A stretch of 47,660 bases of DNA from Leifsonia sp. TF02-11 (GCF_017565305.1 NZ_JAGEKP010000021.1:1-47660), one strand, 5' to 3'; counted from the first letter of the stretch, positions 24,658 through 33,706 are shown. The notes: generated by a model not told the origin, from the letters alone. Translations and numbers: made by a program.

Positions 24658-26672
24658 GGGAACACCGTCACCGTCACGCCGGCACCAATTGGACTCATCG
24701 GGCTGACGTATCCCCACGGGGTTGCGCAGTTGTACTGGGCGTTCGTGTACGTCACGTTGCGGGCGACCGCGTTGGGAAGCTGCCAGTAGTCACCGAAGCC
24801 GAAGTTGTGCCAGTACTGGCCGCCACCCCAGTCGGTGGACATCCAGCCGTTCGAGTTGAGGTTCGACCCGGCGGCGCAGTAGGTGATGTAGTTCACCGCG
24901 AGCGACGAGCAGCCGCTGGGTGCGTTGCACGTCGAGTGCGTCCAGTAGATCGGGGCGGTGTAGGTGTAGATGTTGTAGGCGTTCCACACCGGCGCGCCGG
25001 GCTGCGCCATGGGCGTGATCCACTCCTTTGACTGCACCTGCACTATGGGGCTGTAGAGCCCGTTGGGGGACGCGCAGCGGGTCTGCAGGCCCATTCCGTA
25101 GGGGTACCCCTGCATCGCGTACGAGGGACCCCAGTTGACCTGGGTGAGGTTGTTCGTGAACGGGCCCTGGTATTGGACGGCGTTGTTGTAGGTCTTGCTG
25201 GTGGTGCCCGCGTGGTTCTCCAGCTGAGACGCCTGCAGCGTCGTCCCCGCCGGGCAGGTGCCGGTGAAGTTCCATTTCACGTTGCCCGATGCGTAGTTGC
25301 CGTTGTAGCCGGTGCGCGTGTAGGTCATGTTGGCGCCCGCCGGCGTGGTCGGCCACGGTGTCGTGATGACGGCGGGGGTGGAGGCCGCGCCGTCATTGTT
25401 CACCAGCGCCGTCAAGTAGTAGTTGGCGTCGGCCCCGTAGGTCCAGCCCTGCGTCCACTGCACGTCATAGGTGAGAGCGGTCGTGGTCGCGATCACAGCA
25501 CCTCCTACGCTCGGGACCTTGGTGGAAGCGAGGCCCAGCTGGAAGGTGGTGGGCAGGCTCGACACTGCCGTCCAGCTGAGGGAGTGCGTCCAGTCGTTCG
25601 CTCCCTGCTTGACCGTCAGGAGCGACGGTGGGACGTCCTGGTGATAGTTGGCGCTTGCCGTGCTCGTCGCGCTGCCGGTCCCGCAAGCGGCGGTGAGGGT
25701 GACGGTCCCGCTGCTGCCGTTGGGCACGCCGGCGAGGTCGATGGTGGAGGCGGCGCCGGTGAGGGTGCGCGCCGTCACGACGTTGACCGGCGGCACACCG
25801 GCGGGCGACGAGGTGGTGTAGGTGAGGTTGAGATTCGTGGGCATCGCGTCGCATACGCCGCCGGTGAACGTGACGCTCACACCTTCCCTTGCACCTGAGT
25901 AGGTGGCGCCCAGGGTCTGTGATCGGACGATGCTAGTGATGCGCAGGTCGGACGGGGTGGGGATCGGGCTCGTGGGCGGTACGAAGCGAATCTCGCCTGC
26001 GGCTGGCGCGTTGACGATTGCGGTAGTGCCGGTGAAGACTCCCTGGCGCGAGAACTTGGCGAGGTCCTCGTCGGCGCTCTTGACGTCGATGCGAATCAGG
26101 TAGGGGCGCAGGTCGTTCCAGTCTGCGTCCGTGACGTTTGCGGGCCGCGAACCAGAGGAAAGTGTGGGGTTACCGGTCGCGTCGAAGGTGATGGTTCGGC
26201 CTCCGAGGTTCTCATAGACGATCGGGGCGGACTGCAGCTGGTCGACGCGCAGCTCTGACTGTGTGGGCGATGGGTCGATCGGACTCGACGGGCTGCACTC
26301 TCCGCTCACGGTCGCCGCGGTCGAGCGCAGCGTCGTGACACCGTTCGAGGTGGTGGTGTACCACTGCTTGACCGAGCAGTTCCCGCCCGTTGTGGAGAGC
26401 AGCGCGACTCGGTCCGATCCGTACCCGTGTACGAGTGTCGATGCGCGGACGTCCTGCTTGAACTCGATATCCCCAACATTGAGACGCACGGAGGCTGTGG
26501 CTGAGTTGCTGAGGATGGAGTTGAGGGTGACCACGACGATGGTCGCTGCGATCGCTGCAGCGATGAGGGCGGCGCGGATCGGGGCGTTGACCACCAATTC
26601 CTTGATGCTGCCGGCAGCGTCTCCTCTGGAGCCCTCCAGGAGCCGGAGCCGGTGTGAGATGAATTTGCGCAT
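24654..26672 (-). CDS. very large pilin-like surface protein (672 aa)
   Basis: The start at 26672 has AGAGGAAGG upstream; the frame continues upstream only inside the RCC1 gene. Near the N-terminus AAG-SIKEL (Gly at about 21) is followed by a 24-residue hydrophobic helix, matching the other pilins of this operon (GG-IKEW, KG-SIRDS). It is probably a prepilin-peptidase substrate. The rest is beta-rich: residues 50-300 resemble a pilin body, residues 300-430 an Ig/fibronectin-like stretch (NLNLTYTTSSPAGVPPVNVVTART in part), and the last 230 residues are rich in Tyr, Trp, Asn and Cys, suggesting a ligand-binding tip. Ordinary pilins are 120-200 aa. Likely a pilus-tip adhesin. Confidence 0.68.
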   Translation of the reverse strand: MRKFISHRLRLLEGSRGDAAGSIKELVVNAPIRAALIAAAIAATIVVVTLNSILSNSATASVRLNVGDIEFKQDVRASTLVHGYGSDRVALLSTTGGNCSVKQWYTTTSNGVTTLRSTAATVSGECSPSSPIDPSPTQSELRVDQLQSAPIVYENLGGRTITFDATGNPTLSSGSRPANVTDADWNDLRPYLIRIDVKSADEDLAKFSRQGVFTGTTAIVNAPAAGEIRFVPPTSPIPTPSDLRITSIVRSQTLGATYSGAREGVSVTFTGGVCDAMPTNLNLTYTTSSPAGVPPVNVVTARTLTGAASTIDLAGVPNGSSGTVTLTAACGTGSATSTASANYHQDVPPSLLTVKQGANDWTHSLSWTAVSSLPTTFQLGLASTKVPSVGGAVIATTTALTYDVQWTQGWTYGADANYYLTALVNNDGAASTPAVITTPWPTTPAGANMTYTRTGYNGNYASGNVKWNFTGTCPAGTTLQASQLENHAGTTSKTYNNAVQYQGPFTNNLTQVNWGPSYAMQGYPYGMGLQTRCASPNGLYSPIVQVQSKEWITPMAQPGAPVWNAYNIYTYTAPIYWTHSTCNAPSGCSSLAVNYITYCAAGSNLNSNGWMSTDWGGGQYWHNFGFGDYWQLPNAVARNVTYTNAQYNCATPWGYVSPMSPIGAGVTVTVFP

Positions 26673-26683
26673 GGTGCCTTCCT

Positions 26684-28291
26684 CTACTTCCAGCTGGGGG
26701 GTGTGAATCCGGTGGGGCGGGGCATTCGTTGAGCGCTGGCGGCGTTGCCGCTCAGCGTGGTCGGCCAGAGGCCGCTGCCATTGGTGCCGATCGCCCACAG
26801 CATCCCGTCGGTGTCCACGGCTGCGGTGACGTTCCCGTCGACCGTGGTCTGGACGCTGCGGAACTTGGCGCTGCCCGCGTCTACGGGGGTTGGTGCTGTC
26901 TTGTTGCTGGTGTCGCCCGTTCCGAGAGCACCGGAAGATCCTGCTCCCCAGGCCAGGAGACGCCCGGTGCTGTCGATCGCGAAGGCGCGGCCCTGGCCGC
27001 CGGAGACCTGTACGAAGATCGTCCCGGCTGCCACCTTCACTGGCGTCGACCTGTTCGCCGTGGTGCCGTCTCCGAGCGCCCCGTTGGCGTTGTTCCCGGC
27101 AGCCCAGAGCTGGCCGCTGGGGTCGATGCCGTAGAAGGCTGTCGCTCCGGCGCTGATCTGTGTGAACGTCGTGGTGGCTGGGATGCGAGTGGCGGTGGCC
27201 GTCGGGGTGGTGGTACCGGTGCCGAGCTGGCCGTATGTGTTGTCGCCCCAGCTCCAGATACGCCCCTGGACGTCCAAGGCCCAAGTACTCGCGCCGCTGG
27301 TCGCGACGGCGGTGAAGCGGGTGCTCGCGGCGACCTGTTGAGGTGCGTTGTAGGAGAGCTTTGCGCCATCGCCGAGCTGACCCGCCGTTCCTAGGCCCCA
27401 GGCCCACAGTCGATGCGAGGTGTCAATGGCGAAGCTCGAGCCGCCGGCAGTCGTGATGGCGATGAACTTGTGGTTCTTGATCGCCTCGGGTGCGCATACC
27501 TGGTCGCCGGAGCGTCCCAGCCCCAGCTGGCCCTGAGTGTTGTTGCCGTATCCGTATGCGGTGCCGGTGGCGTCAAGGAGGAAGGCGGTGTCGGTGGTCG
27601 CGATGACCGTGCGAACATCGGTCAGCGAGGTGAGTCCGGCTGCGCTGACTGGAGTGGTGGAGGCTGCACCGGTTCCCGCCTGGCAGGCCGTGTTCGCTCC
27701 GTAGACCCAGCGTTGGCCCGCGCTGTCCACCCCGTTGCGGGCGCTGGCCGTGACCCACGTGGTGCCCGACTGCGGCCCCTTCATCTGGTCTTCGGTGACC
27801 TTAGTGGTCTGCCCGGCGGCGACTCCCCAGATCGTGAAGGGGGTCTCGCCATCTACCGTCACCCAGGTCGGGTGCCCTTTGGCGTCGAGAGCGCTGATGT
27901 GTGAGGCCTTGGTGGCCTGGATGACGACGTCGCGGGTCATGATGAGGCCGCCGTCGACCTGGTCTGCCTGAACGCGAAGGGTGCGGCTGGTGCCCGCGGC
28001 GTTGAGCTCGTCGGAGACGATGCTGGTGCAAACGGCGGGGTTGGTTCCGCATTGGCGACCGGTCGGAGGGACGCTGCTGCCGCTGAGGTTGCTGTCCAGC
28101 GATGCGGCGTAGGCCTGCGCTCGGTTCTCGAGCGCCTGGCCGAGCTGCACCGTCAGGGCGGCCTGTTCGGTCACGGCAGCGTTGTTGGTAACGATCGTGG
28201 TCATGACGTAGAGGCCGGTGATGGCGGCCACGCCGAGGACGATGGTGACGCGGAGATCTCCGCGTTTCCCTCTGAGTCGTTGACGAATCAT
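26684..28291 (-). CDS. pilin-like protein with RCC1-type beta-propeller
   Basis: 535 aa. The N-terminus RGKRG-DLRVT is followed by a hydrophobic helix (about residues 13-36) of the kind that packs in a pilus core. From about residue 195 to the end run RCC1-type repeats: YGYGNNTQGQLGLG, WAWGLGTAGQLGDG, WSWGDNTYGQLGTG, WAAGNNANGALGDG and LAWGAGSSGALGTG, spaced about 50 residues, consistent with a roughly seven-bladed propeller. RCC1 propellers bind proteins or lipids. Here the domain would be displayed outside, probably at the pilus tip. The gene is coupled to the 270-aa pilin-like gene by ATGA and closely precedes the 672-aa one. The cleavage site is less canonical than in its neighbours. Confidence 0.78.
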   Translation of the reverse strand: MIRQRLRGKRGDLRVTIVLGVAAITGLYVMTTIVTNNAAVTEQAALTVQLGQALENRAQAYAASLDSNLSGSSVPPTGRQCGTNPAVCTSIVSDELNAAGTSRTLRVQADQVDGGLIMTRDVVIQATKASHISALDAKGHPTWVTVDGETPFTIWGVAAGQTTKVTEDQMKGPQSGTTWVTASARNGVDSAGQRWVYGANTACQAGTGAASTTPVSAAGLTSLTDVRTVIATTDTAFLLDATGTAYGYGNNTQGQLGLGRSGDQVCAPEAIKNHKFIAITTAGGSSFAIDTSHRLWAWGLGTAGQLGDGAKLSYNAPQQVAASTRFTAVATSGASTWALDVQGRIWSWGDNTYGQLGTGTTTPTATATRIPATTTFTQISAGATAFYGIDPSGQLWAAGNNANGALGDGTTANRSTPVKVAAGTIFVQVSGGQGRAFAIDSTGRLLAWGAGSSGALGTGDTSNKTAPTPVDAGSAKFRSVQTTVDGNVTAAVDTDGMLWAIGTNGSGLWPTTLSGNAASAQRMPRPTGFTPPSWK

Positions 28292-29100
28292 GAGGCTGCT
28301 CCTGCGTCGTAGATGAGGATGGTGTCGGTGACTGCGGCACCGTCGCTCACCACGAGGGTGACGGGTGCGCCCGCGCTGACCGCAATCGTGCCGATGTAGT
28401 TGGCCCCGTCTGCGCTGATCGGGATGGTGGCGAGTGTTTTGCCGCTCTGCAGGAGGCGCAGCTCGGCGCTTGTCTGAACTGATCCGGCGTGAATGAGGTA
28501 GCGCCAGATGCGAGCGGCGCTCGGGGTGGCCGTCGCAAGTACGGTGCCGGTCGCGGCGGGGAGCGGGGAGGCTTGAACGGCGGGGTTAACGGAGCCGATG
28601 GGTGTCTGCAGGCTCGGGTCCATGCGGATGATGGGTGCAGGGACGAGGGTTGTGACGTCGTCGGCGCGGAAGAGGGACGCGTGCAAGCAGCGACCGTCCG
28701 CGACGTTGACGACGGTGGTGCAGGTTGCTGTCGTGTCGGCGCGGTCTCGGGCCGTGAGGGCCTCGTAAGTGACGCCGCCGGGCTGCGTTGTCGCCCAGAG
28801 TGCGACTTTGGCGATGGTGCCGGAGGGGAGAGTGACGGTGCGCAGGTCCGGGCTCGTGGCGGTGCCCCAGGTGATGCTGGGGCGTTTGTCGTCGACGAGC
28901 GCCGAGATGGCTGAGAGGCGCTCGGAGACGCTTCCGGTTGCGGTCACGACTCCGGCGGCCGCCGGAGTCGTGGTGGCGATCAGGGTGGCCACCACGGTGA
29001 GCACGATGACGGCCGCGAGAGAGTCGCGGATGCTGCCCTTCTCGCCGGCTAGAAGTCGCCGGAGGGGCTTGCTGGCGTTGGGGAGCAGATTTACGGGCAC
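28288..29100 (-). CDS. minor pilin-like protein (270 aa)
   Basis: The GTG at 29100 is chosen for the GGAGGA site just upstream; the longer frame to 29319 overlaps the major pilin gene. A long leader (about 23 residues) precedes AGEKG-SIRDS and a hydrophobic helix (about 25-46), the same Gly-Ser-Ile-basic-acidic pattern as the 672-aa protein. The remainder is beta-rich with two cysteines (TTATCTTVV, DGRCLHA) that could pair. Minor pilins prime assembly or carry tip proteins; here it is coupled to the RCC1 pilin, so the two may work together. Exact role unknown. Confidence 0.66.
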   Translation of the reverse strand: MPVNLLPNASKPLRRLLAGEKGSIRDSLAAVIVLTVVATLIATTTPAAAGVVTATGSVSERLSAISALVDDKRPSITWGTATSPDLRTVTLPSGTIAKVALWATTQPGGVTYEALTARDRADTTATCTTVVNVADGRCLHASLFRADDVTTLVPAPIIRMDPSLQTPIGSVNPAVQASPLPAATGTVLATATPSAARIWRYLIHAGSVQTSAELRLLQSGKTLATIPISADGANYIGTIAVSAGAPVTLVVSDGAAVTDTILIYDAGAAS

Positions 29101-29117
29101 GGGAGTCCTCCGAGTGA

Positions 29118-29145
29118 GGGGGCCGGCTCGGACGAGCCGGCCCCC
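29118..29145 (-). terminator. stem-loop directly after the major pilin gene
   Basis: A perfect 12-bp stem (GGGGGCCGGCTC and complement) with a 4-base loop, 14 bases beyond the pilin stop on the minus strand. There is no strong U-run, so it may partly terminate or protect the pilin mRNA, giving more pilin than minor pilins. Confidence 0.6.
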
Positions 29146-29158
29146 GGGACGGGTTCTT

Positions 29159-29545
29159 TTACGGCGCCGCCGGGCAGGTGACGCCCGCGACGGTGGGGAT
29201 GGTGTCGGCGGAGCGGGTTGCTCCCGAGTAGGTCCACATCGGCTTGCCACCGTCCGCGACCGCGACGGCGCAGAACGCGGCCCCGTCGCCGCTGACAGCG
29301 ACGGAGACCTTCGTGCCATCGGGGACGGTCAGGACGCCGGCAGCGGTGAGCTGGTCGGCGGTGCCGTAGCTGCCGTGGTTGGTCTTGTAGATCGTCTGGG
29401 CGCTCTGCACGGTGCTACCGATGCCGCCGGAGTTCGACGTGTTGAGGCCGATCAGGACGCCGACCATGATGACGCCGAAGATTGCGACGGTCGCGATCCA
29501 GCCAGCGTTCGTGGTGAGCCATTCTTTGATGCCACCTGCGGGCAT
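29159..29545 (-). CDS. major type IV pilin-like protein
   Basis: 128 aa, preceded by AAAGGAG. The leader is very short: MPAGG then IKEWL, with cleavage expected after a glycine, followed by a hydrophobic helix (about residues 14-34). The body has the pilin signature plan: a helix continuing into VQSAQTIYKTNHGSYGTADQLTAAGVL (described in part), then strands, and two cysteines (AFCAVAV, GVTCPAAP) placed for the C-terminal disulfide loop. Small size, strong ribosome site and the following stem-loop fit the main filament subunit. It lies next to the prepilin peptidase gene. Confidence 0.82.
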   Translation of the reverse strand: MPAGGIKEWLTTNAGWIATVAIFGVIMVGVLIGLNTSNSGGIGSTVQSAQTIYKTNHGSYGTADQLTAAGVLTVPDGTKVSVAVSGDGAAFCAVAVADGGKPMWTYSGATRSADTIPTVAGVTCPAAP

Positions 29546-29619
29546 GATTTCTCCTTTGGGTTAGTGGTGCGTGGTTGTGTTGAGGGTTGCTTGTCCGGGG
29601 TACGTCGGGTCCGATTGCC

Positions 29620-30120
29620 CTAGGCGGCCACCTCCCCGGTTCCGTGGGTGAGGATCGTCAGCCCGACGATCGCGGCCGCCGCCAAGGCGGGACCGTGAGC
29701 GGTGTTCTCCTCATCCGCGTTGTGGACTCCGCGGGTGAGCTGGGCGATGACGGAATGGAAGATGAAGCCGAGCAGGAACACGACCGCGGCCAAGAGTGGG
29801 CTGGCCATTCCGAAGACCCCAATCGGAACGCCGATGAGCTTGATGTCGCCAGCGCCCACGGGTGTGCGCCCGGCGGCATCGTCAGCGACAGCGCGCTCGA
29901 GGTAGAAGACGAAGGCCAGCGCACCGCATGCAGCGCCGGTAACCCACTGAGTCGAGTTGAGGTGGTCGAACGCGCTGGCAGCGACGACGGCCGTTCCAAG
30001 CGCGAGGATGCTCAGGTTTGGGATAGTGCGGGTGCGCGCGTCCACGGCAGCGATGGCAAGTAGCCCCACGGTCAACGCCGTCGTCGCAGCCACAGGTTGC
30101 CCCGGGATCAAATCAAACAT
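29620..30120 (-). CDS. pilD: prepilin peptidase (A24 family)
   Basis: 166 aa, multi-pass membrane protein with about six hydrophobic segments. The two catalytic aspartates are visible: D27 in AAVDARTRTIPN and D92 in the GAGDIKL (GxGD) motif. The family cleaves type IV prepilins after glycine at the cytoplasmic membrane face. It lacks the N-terminal zinc and methylase part of classical PilD, as in Tad/CpaA-type short enzymes. It overlaps the pilC gene by 8 bases and directly precedes the major pilin gene. Confidence 0.87.
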   Translation of the reverse strand: MFDLIPGQPVAATTALTVGLLAIAAVDARTRTIPNLSILALGTAVVAASAFDHLNSTQWVTGAACGALAFVFYLERAVADDAAGRTPVGAGDIKLIGVPIGVFGMASPLLAAVVFLLGFIFHSVIAQLTRGVHNADEENTAHGPALAAAAIVGLTILTHGTGEVAA

Positions 30121-31285
30121 GTCCGGTCATGCTCCCCATGTCCTGGAGCGAGATCGCCATCGGCGTCATCAGCATGAACACCGTCGCGACGCCGAAGAAC
30201 AGCGAGAAGTCCTCCACCTTGCGGCCGAGGCGGTTCGCCAGTTCCGTCGACGCGTTCTGCGCCTTCTTGCCGTAGGCGACGCTGAGCTCCTGCAGAACCG
30301 TGATCCGCTCAAGGGCTCCCGGCTGCAGCGTGAGCCGGTGAGCCAGGATCTTTGGGAAATAGGGCGACGCGGCGACGCCGGCGAGGTCTTCGACACCGTC
30401 ATAGATCCGCTGAATGTGCTCGTCGACGTGGAGAATGATCGCCTCGTTGCCGGTTGCCCGGGCGGCCGTGCGGAGCGCCTCCGGCTCGTCCATGCTGGCG
30501 TCGAGGCTGGACGCGAGGACCTCGCAGAACTTCGCCGCCGCGTCGTGGATGGTGACTTTGCTCAGCAGCTGGCGCAGCTTGGCCCGCTTGCGCTTCGGAG
30601 CGCTCAAGATGAGTCGGTCGAGCTTCAGCCGAGTTCGCGGGTTCTTCTTGCCGGTTTTGTTGTACCAGGTCATCGCCGCCACGCCGCCGACGAGCGCGAT
30701 GCCGGCGAGGATGCCGAGCACCTTCGTACCGTTCATCATCATGGTGGCCACTACGGCAGCGCTGGGCCCGAGCGACGCAGGGTTGCTGAAGGCGAGGTTG
30801 ACCGAGACCACGATGATGATCACCGTGAGGATCGCCAGACTGATCGGTCCGCCGAGCTTGACGCGGAGTTCGGCGGTCAGGTTGGAGTTGTTGCGGATCA
30901 GCTCGGCCGATCGGCGCAGGTTCCGCCAGAGAATCTGCTGGTTGACGCCTGCGATGAGTAGGTCGCGTGCAACGCGCGGGAAGACGTTCTCCTCGTTGTT
31001 GAACGCATCCGTGAGACTCACGCCCTCGGCGATCCGCTCCGCCATTCGGCCGTAGGCTTCGCCGACCGTGGAACCCGCGTAGACGCGCGAGAGGGTGTTT
31101 ACCGTGCCGTACTCAGATTCTCCGGCGCGGAGCAGCGACTCGACGTCTTCCAGGGTCTCTGCGATCTCTTCGCGTGTAGACCGGTACAGCGCGACGGCTT
31201 TCGCAGGCTTCGCCTTCGCTTTTGGAGCTGGGGTCAGTTCCGCAGCCGCGGCGGGTGCTTCCTCGAGGAAGTTGATGTCGGACAT
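30113..31285 (-). CDS. pilC: PilC-type inner-membrane platform protein
   Basis: 390 aa. A soluble N-terminal region (residues 30-140) with RDLLIAGVNQQILWRNLRRSAELI is followed by two adjacent membrane segments (about 150-175 and 185-205). A second soluble repeat (AAAKFCEVLASSLDASMDEPEALRTAARATGN in part) leads to a final membrane helix near residues 360-380. This duplicated T2SF/PilC plan anchors the assembly ATPases. The start shares one base with the stop of the pilT reading frame (TAATG). It is shorter than Gram-negative PilC and nearer Gram-positive forms. Confidence 0.82.
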   Translation of the reverse strand: MSDINFLEEAPAAAAELTPAPKAKAKPAKAVALYRSTREEIAETLEDVESLLRAGESEYGTVNTLSRVYAGSTVGEAYGRMAERIAEGVSLTDAFNNEENVFPRVARDLLIAGVNQQILWRNLRRSAELIRNNSNLTAELRVKLGGPISLAILTVIIIVVSVNLAFSNPASLGPSAAVVATMMMNGTKVLGILAGIALVGGVAAMTWYNKTGKKNPRTRLKLDRLILSAPKRKRAKLRQLLSKVTIHDAAAKFCEVLASSLDASMDEPEALRTAARATGNEAIILHVDEHIQRIYDGVEDLAGVAASPYFPKILAHRLTLQPGALERITVLQELSVAYGKKAQNASTELANRLGRKVEDFSLFFGVATVFMLMTPMAISLQDMGSMTGHV

Positions 31286-32423
31286 TACGCCTCCAGGTCG
31301 GTGCGGACGGGCATGTTGAGTGCTTCGGTGAGCGCCTTGGGGTCTCGGAGGGTGGCGGCGGCGGTTTCCCGGGTCACCTTGCCGTTGCGTACGAGGTGCG
31401 CGAGGGAGTCCTCGAACGGCACGTTTCCGGCGCGGCGGCCGGCACTGCGGAGGTAGCTGCGCACGTGGTGGAGTGCACCGCCGCCCGTGGCGTCGCCACG
31501 GATGGTGCCTTCCAGCTCGCGGTCGTTGATGGCTACCTCCTGCACGAGCGCCATCTGCATCTCGTCCGGAGCGACGTTCTCCCCGTCTTTGCGGACGAGC
31601 GACTGGACGACGATCGCCTGCAGGGCCTGAGCAAGCTGGGTGCGAGCCAGGTGCTGCTTGTCGGCGGGATAGAAGGAGATCATCGCTGCGATCGCGTCTT
31701 CGACCGAGCTCGCGTGAAGGGTGTGATCACCAGGTGTCCGGAGAGCGCCGCATCCAGCGCGGCCTGCGCGACCTCACCGTCGCGGATCTCGCCAATGACG
31801 ATCACCCGCGGGTGGGAGCCCTTGGCGTCCTTGATGCCGTCCTCGTAGCTGCGGAAGTGCGTGCCGAGCTCACGTTGCGTCACCAGTCCCCGGGTGGGGA
31901 AATGCAGGAACTCGGCCGGGTCTTCGAGCATGTAGACGTGCGAGTCGACCGTGTTCATGAGGTCAGCAAGGCAGGCCGCCATCGTGCTGCTCTTACCCGA
32001 ACCTGTTGGTCCGGCGATGCCGATGAATCCGGAGGGGCGGTGTGCGAGCTGGACGACCTTCCGCGGCAGCCCGAGCTGCGCGGCAGTGGGAATGGTGCGA
32101 GGGATGATTCGCAGGGTTGCTGCGGTGCCGTGGACGGTGCGCTTGAACGTGGCACGAGCGCGGTAGTCGCGCGCTTGATCGATCGAGGCGAAGGCCTGCC
32201 AGGTGGCGGGCGTCCACCCGCCTTCGCGATGGTGCTCAAAGAGCGACTCAGCGAAGGCGTCAATCGAGCGGGGATCCAGCTGCGGGATCTCGGGGATGGC
32301 GGTGGTCTGCTTGTACTTGACCGTCAGAACCCCGCGGTGTGGGGTGAGGTGGATATCGGAGCAACCCTCAGCTCCGTATCGGTCGACTAGTTCAGCGACG
32401 TCGGCAGCGGTGAATGTCGTCAT
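31285..32423 (-). pseudogene. pilT: PilT-type retraction ATPase, interrupted by a single-base frameshift
   Basis: The first frame (32423 to 31680, 247 aa) carries the N-domain, Walker A AGPTGSGKSS with K144, an Asp box (MLEDPAEF) and Walker B VIVIGEIRD, then reaches SGHLVIT where PilT proteins continue TLHA. Here it reads PFTRARSK and stops. The second frame (31683 to 31285) resumes exactly with ISFYPADKQHLARTQLAQAL, the normal PilT continuation. One missing base near 31719-31728 explains both. PilT normally powers pilus retraction. The ATG at 31683 overlaps the premature stop (ATGA), so two-piece translation is conceivable. Sequencing error is the other explanation. Confidence 0.83.
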
Positions 32424-33625
32424 CAGCGAGCCTCGATCCCGAGGATGCGGACGGCTTCGGCCTGGTCTGTGACACCCTCAGCGATGAGCTGGTCCAAGTT
32501 GGTGGCGAACTTCGTGGAGTTGGCGTCGGCGACCGCGTGCAGCTGCGTGCTCGAGCGGCCCTCGATCATGGCGTCGATGAAGCTGTCGGTCTTTGTGAAG
32601 ATTTCGTGCACCGATCGCATCCCCGAGTAGCGCCGCTGACCTCCGGTGCGGTTGAGGGTCCGGACGAGACGCTGAGAGACGACGCCGCGAACCCCGTCGA
32701 GCATTGAGAGCGGTTCGGCCTCAGCAAGTTTGACGAATCGGCGTAGCGCCGCGACGCCGTCGGTGGCGTGGATGGTCGAGAGAACGAGCTTCCCCATGTC
32801 GGCGAGTTGCGCGGCCAGCCGGGCTGTATCGCGGTCGCGGACCTCGCCGACCACGACCAGGTCCGGGTCGGCCCGGACGATCTTCTCGAGGATCGCGGCG
32901 AAGCCGGCCTGCGCGCCGTTAGATTCGTTCACTTCGATCTGCTCGACGCCGTCCATCAGCTGCTCGACCGGATCCTCGATTGACATGATGGTGCCGAACT
33001 GGCTGCGGACCTCCATCACGATTGCGCGCAAGAGCGAGGACTTGCCCTCATTCGTCGGCCCTGCCGCGAAGACGATTCCGCTGCGGCGGGCGAGCATCCG
33101 ACCGAGCGCTGCGGAGTTCTCGGCGGTCATACCGAACTCGTCGAGCGGCCGCACGCTGCCCACCTGAGGCAGACGCAGGATGACCTTCTCGCCCTCGTCG
33201 ACCAGGAGGAAGCGGACCGCTCGGGCTCGGTAGTTGTAGCCGTTGACCGGAAGCAGGATGCGTCCGTCCACGGGCTCCGACGCCTTGTGCTGGCTGCCAA
33301 GGCTGGCGTGCGCCTTGATCGCGTTAAAGATGGTTCGCGCTTCCCCATCGGCCGCGCTGTATTCGATCAGGTCGTGCCGCTCGCGCTCGAACTTGGTGTA
33401 GATCCGCAACGCCTTCGTTGCGCTGTCAATGACCATGTGGACGTCGCTCGCGCCGGCCCGGGCCAATGCGATCAGTGCCTCGTGCTTCCAGTCGGTGATT
33501 TCGCGCTTGCGAATCATCTCGGCGACTTCAGCAAAGCTCTGCTCGCCTCGAGTGCCGCTGGCCGGTCCTCCTGGGGCTGCGAGGGCGTCAACGGTGGTGA
33601 AGCTGTCCGGGATGGTGAGGGTCAT
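32423..33625 (-). CDS. pilB: PilB/PilT-family ATPase (probable pilus assembly motor)
   Basis: 400 aa. An N-domain (residues 30-170) precedes the secretion-ATPase core: Walker A AGPTNEGKSS with K195 (GxxxxGKS, but Asn-Glu where GS is usual), Asp box MSIEDPVEQ, Walker B LVVVGEVRD, and His box STIHATDG. The second ATPase in the operon is plainly PilT-like, so this one is assigned to extension by elimination; it is shorter than typical PilB and lacks a visible tetra-cysteine zinc site. Its stop and the pilT start share a base (TGATG). Confidence 0.78.
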   Translation of the reverse strand: MTLTIPDSFTTVDALAAPGGPASGTRGEQSFAEVAEMIRKREITDWKHEALIALARAGASDVHMVIDSATKALRIYTKFERERHDLIEYSAADGEARTIFNAIKAHASLGSQHKASEPVDGRILLPVNGYNYRARAVRFLLVDEGEKVILRLPQVGSVRPLDEFGMTAENSAALGRMLARRSGIVFAAGPTNEGKSSLLRAIVMEVRSQFGTIMSIEDPVEQLMDGVEQIEVNESNGAQAGFAAILEKIVRADPDLVVVGEVRDRDTARLAAQLADMGKLVLSTIHATDGVAALRRFVKLAEAEPLSMLDGVRGVVSQRLVRTLNRTGGQRRYSGMRSVHEIFTKTDSFIDAMIEGRSSTQLHAVADANSTKFATNLDQLIAEGVTDQAEAVRILGIEAR

Positions 33626-33660
33626 GCTAGGTCCTTTGCTCGGAGAGGAAGATCGGAGAG

Positions 33661-33700
33661 GGGGGCGCGGGCCGTGTGTGAGGGGTACCCGCGCCCCCCG
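33661..33700 (-). terminator. stem-loop between adhesin and pilus motor genes
   Basis: GGGGGGCGCGGG and its perfect 12-bp complement around a 16-base loop, lying between the adhesin stop and pilB. No U-run follows on the minus strand, so it is probably an attenuator or processing site within the operon. Confidence 0.55.
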
Positions 33701-33706
33701 GTCTGG

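Noticed and set aside
24654-27407. A 917-aa protein reading through from the RCC1 gene
   Set aside because: The first 245 residues are an off-frame Arg/His-rich translation of the RCC1 gene. The real start has AGAGGAAGG at 26672.
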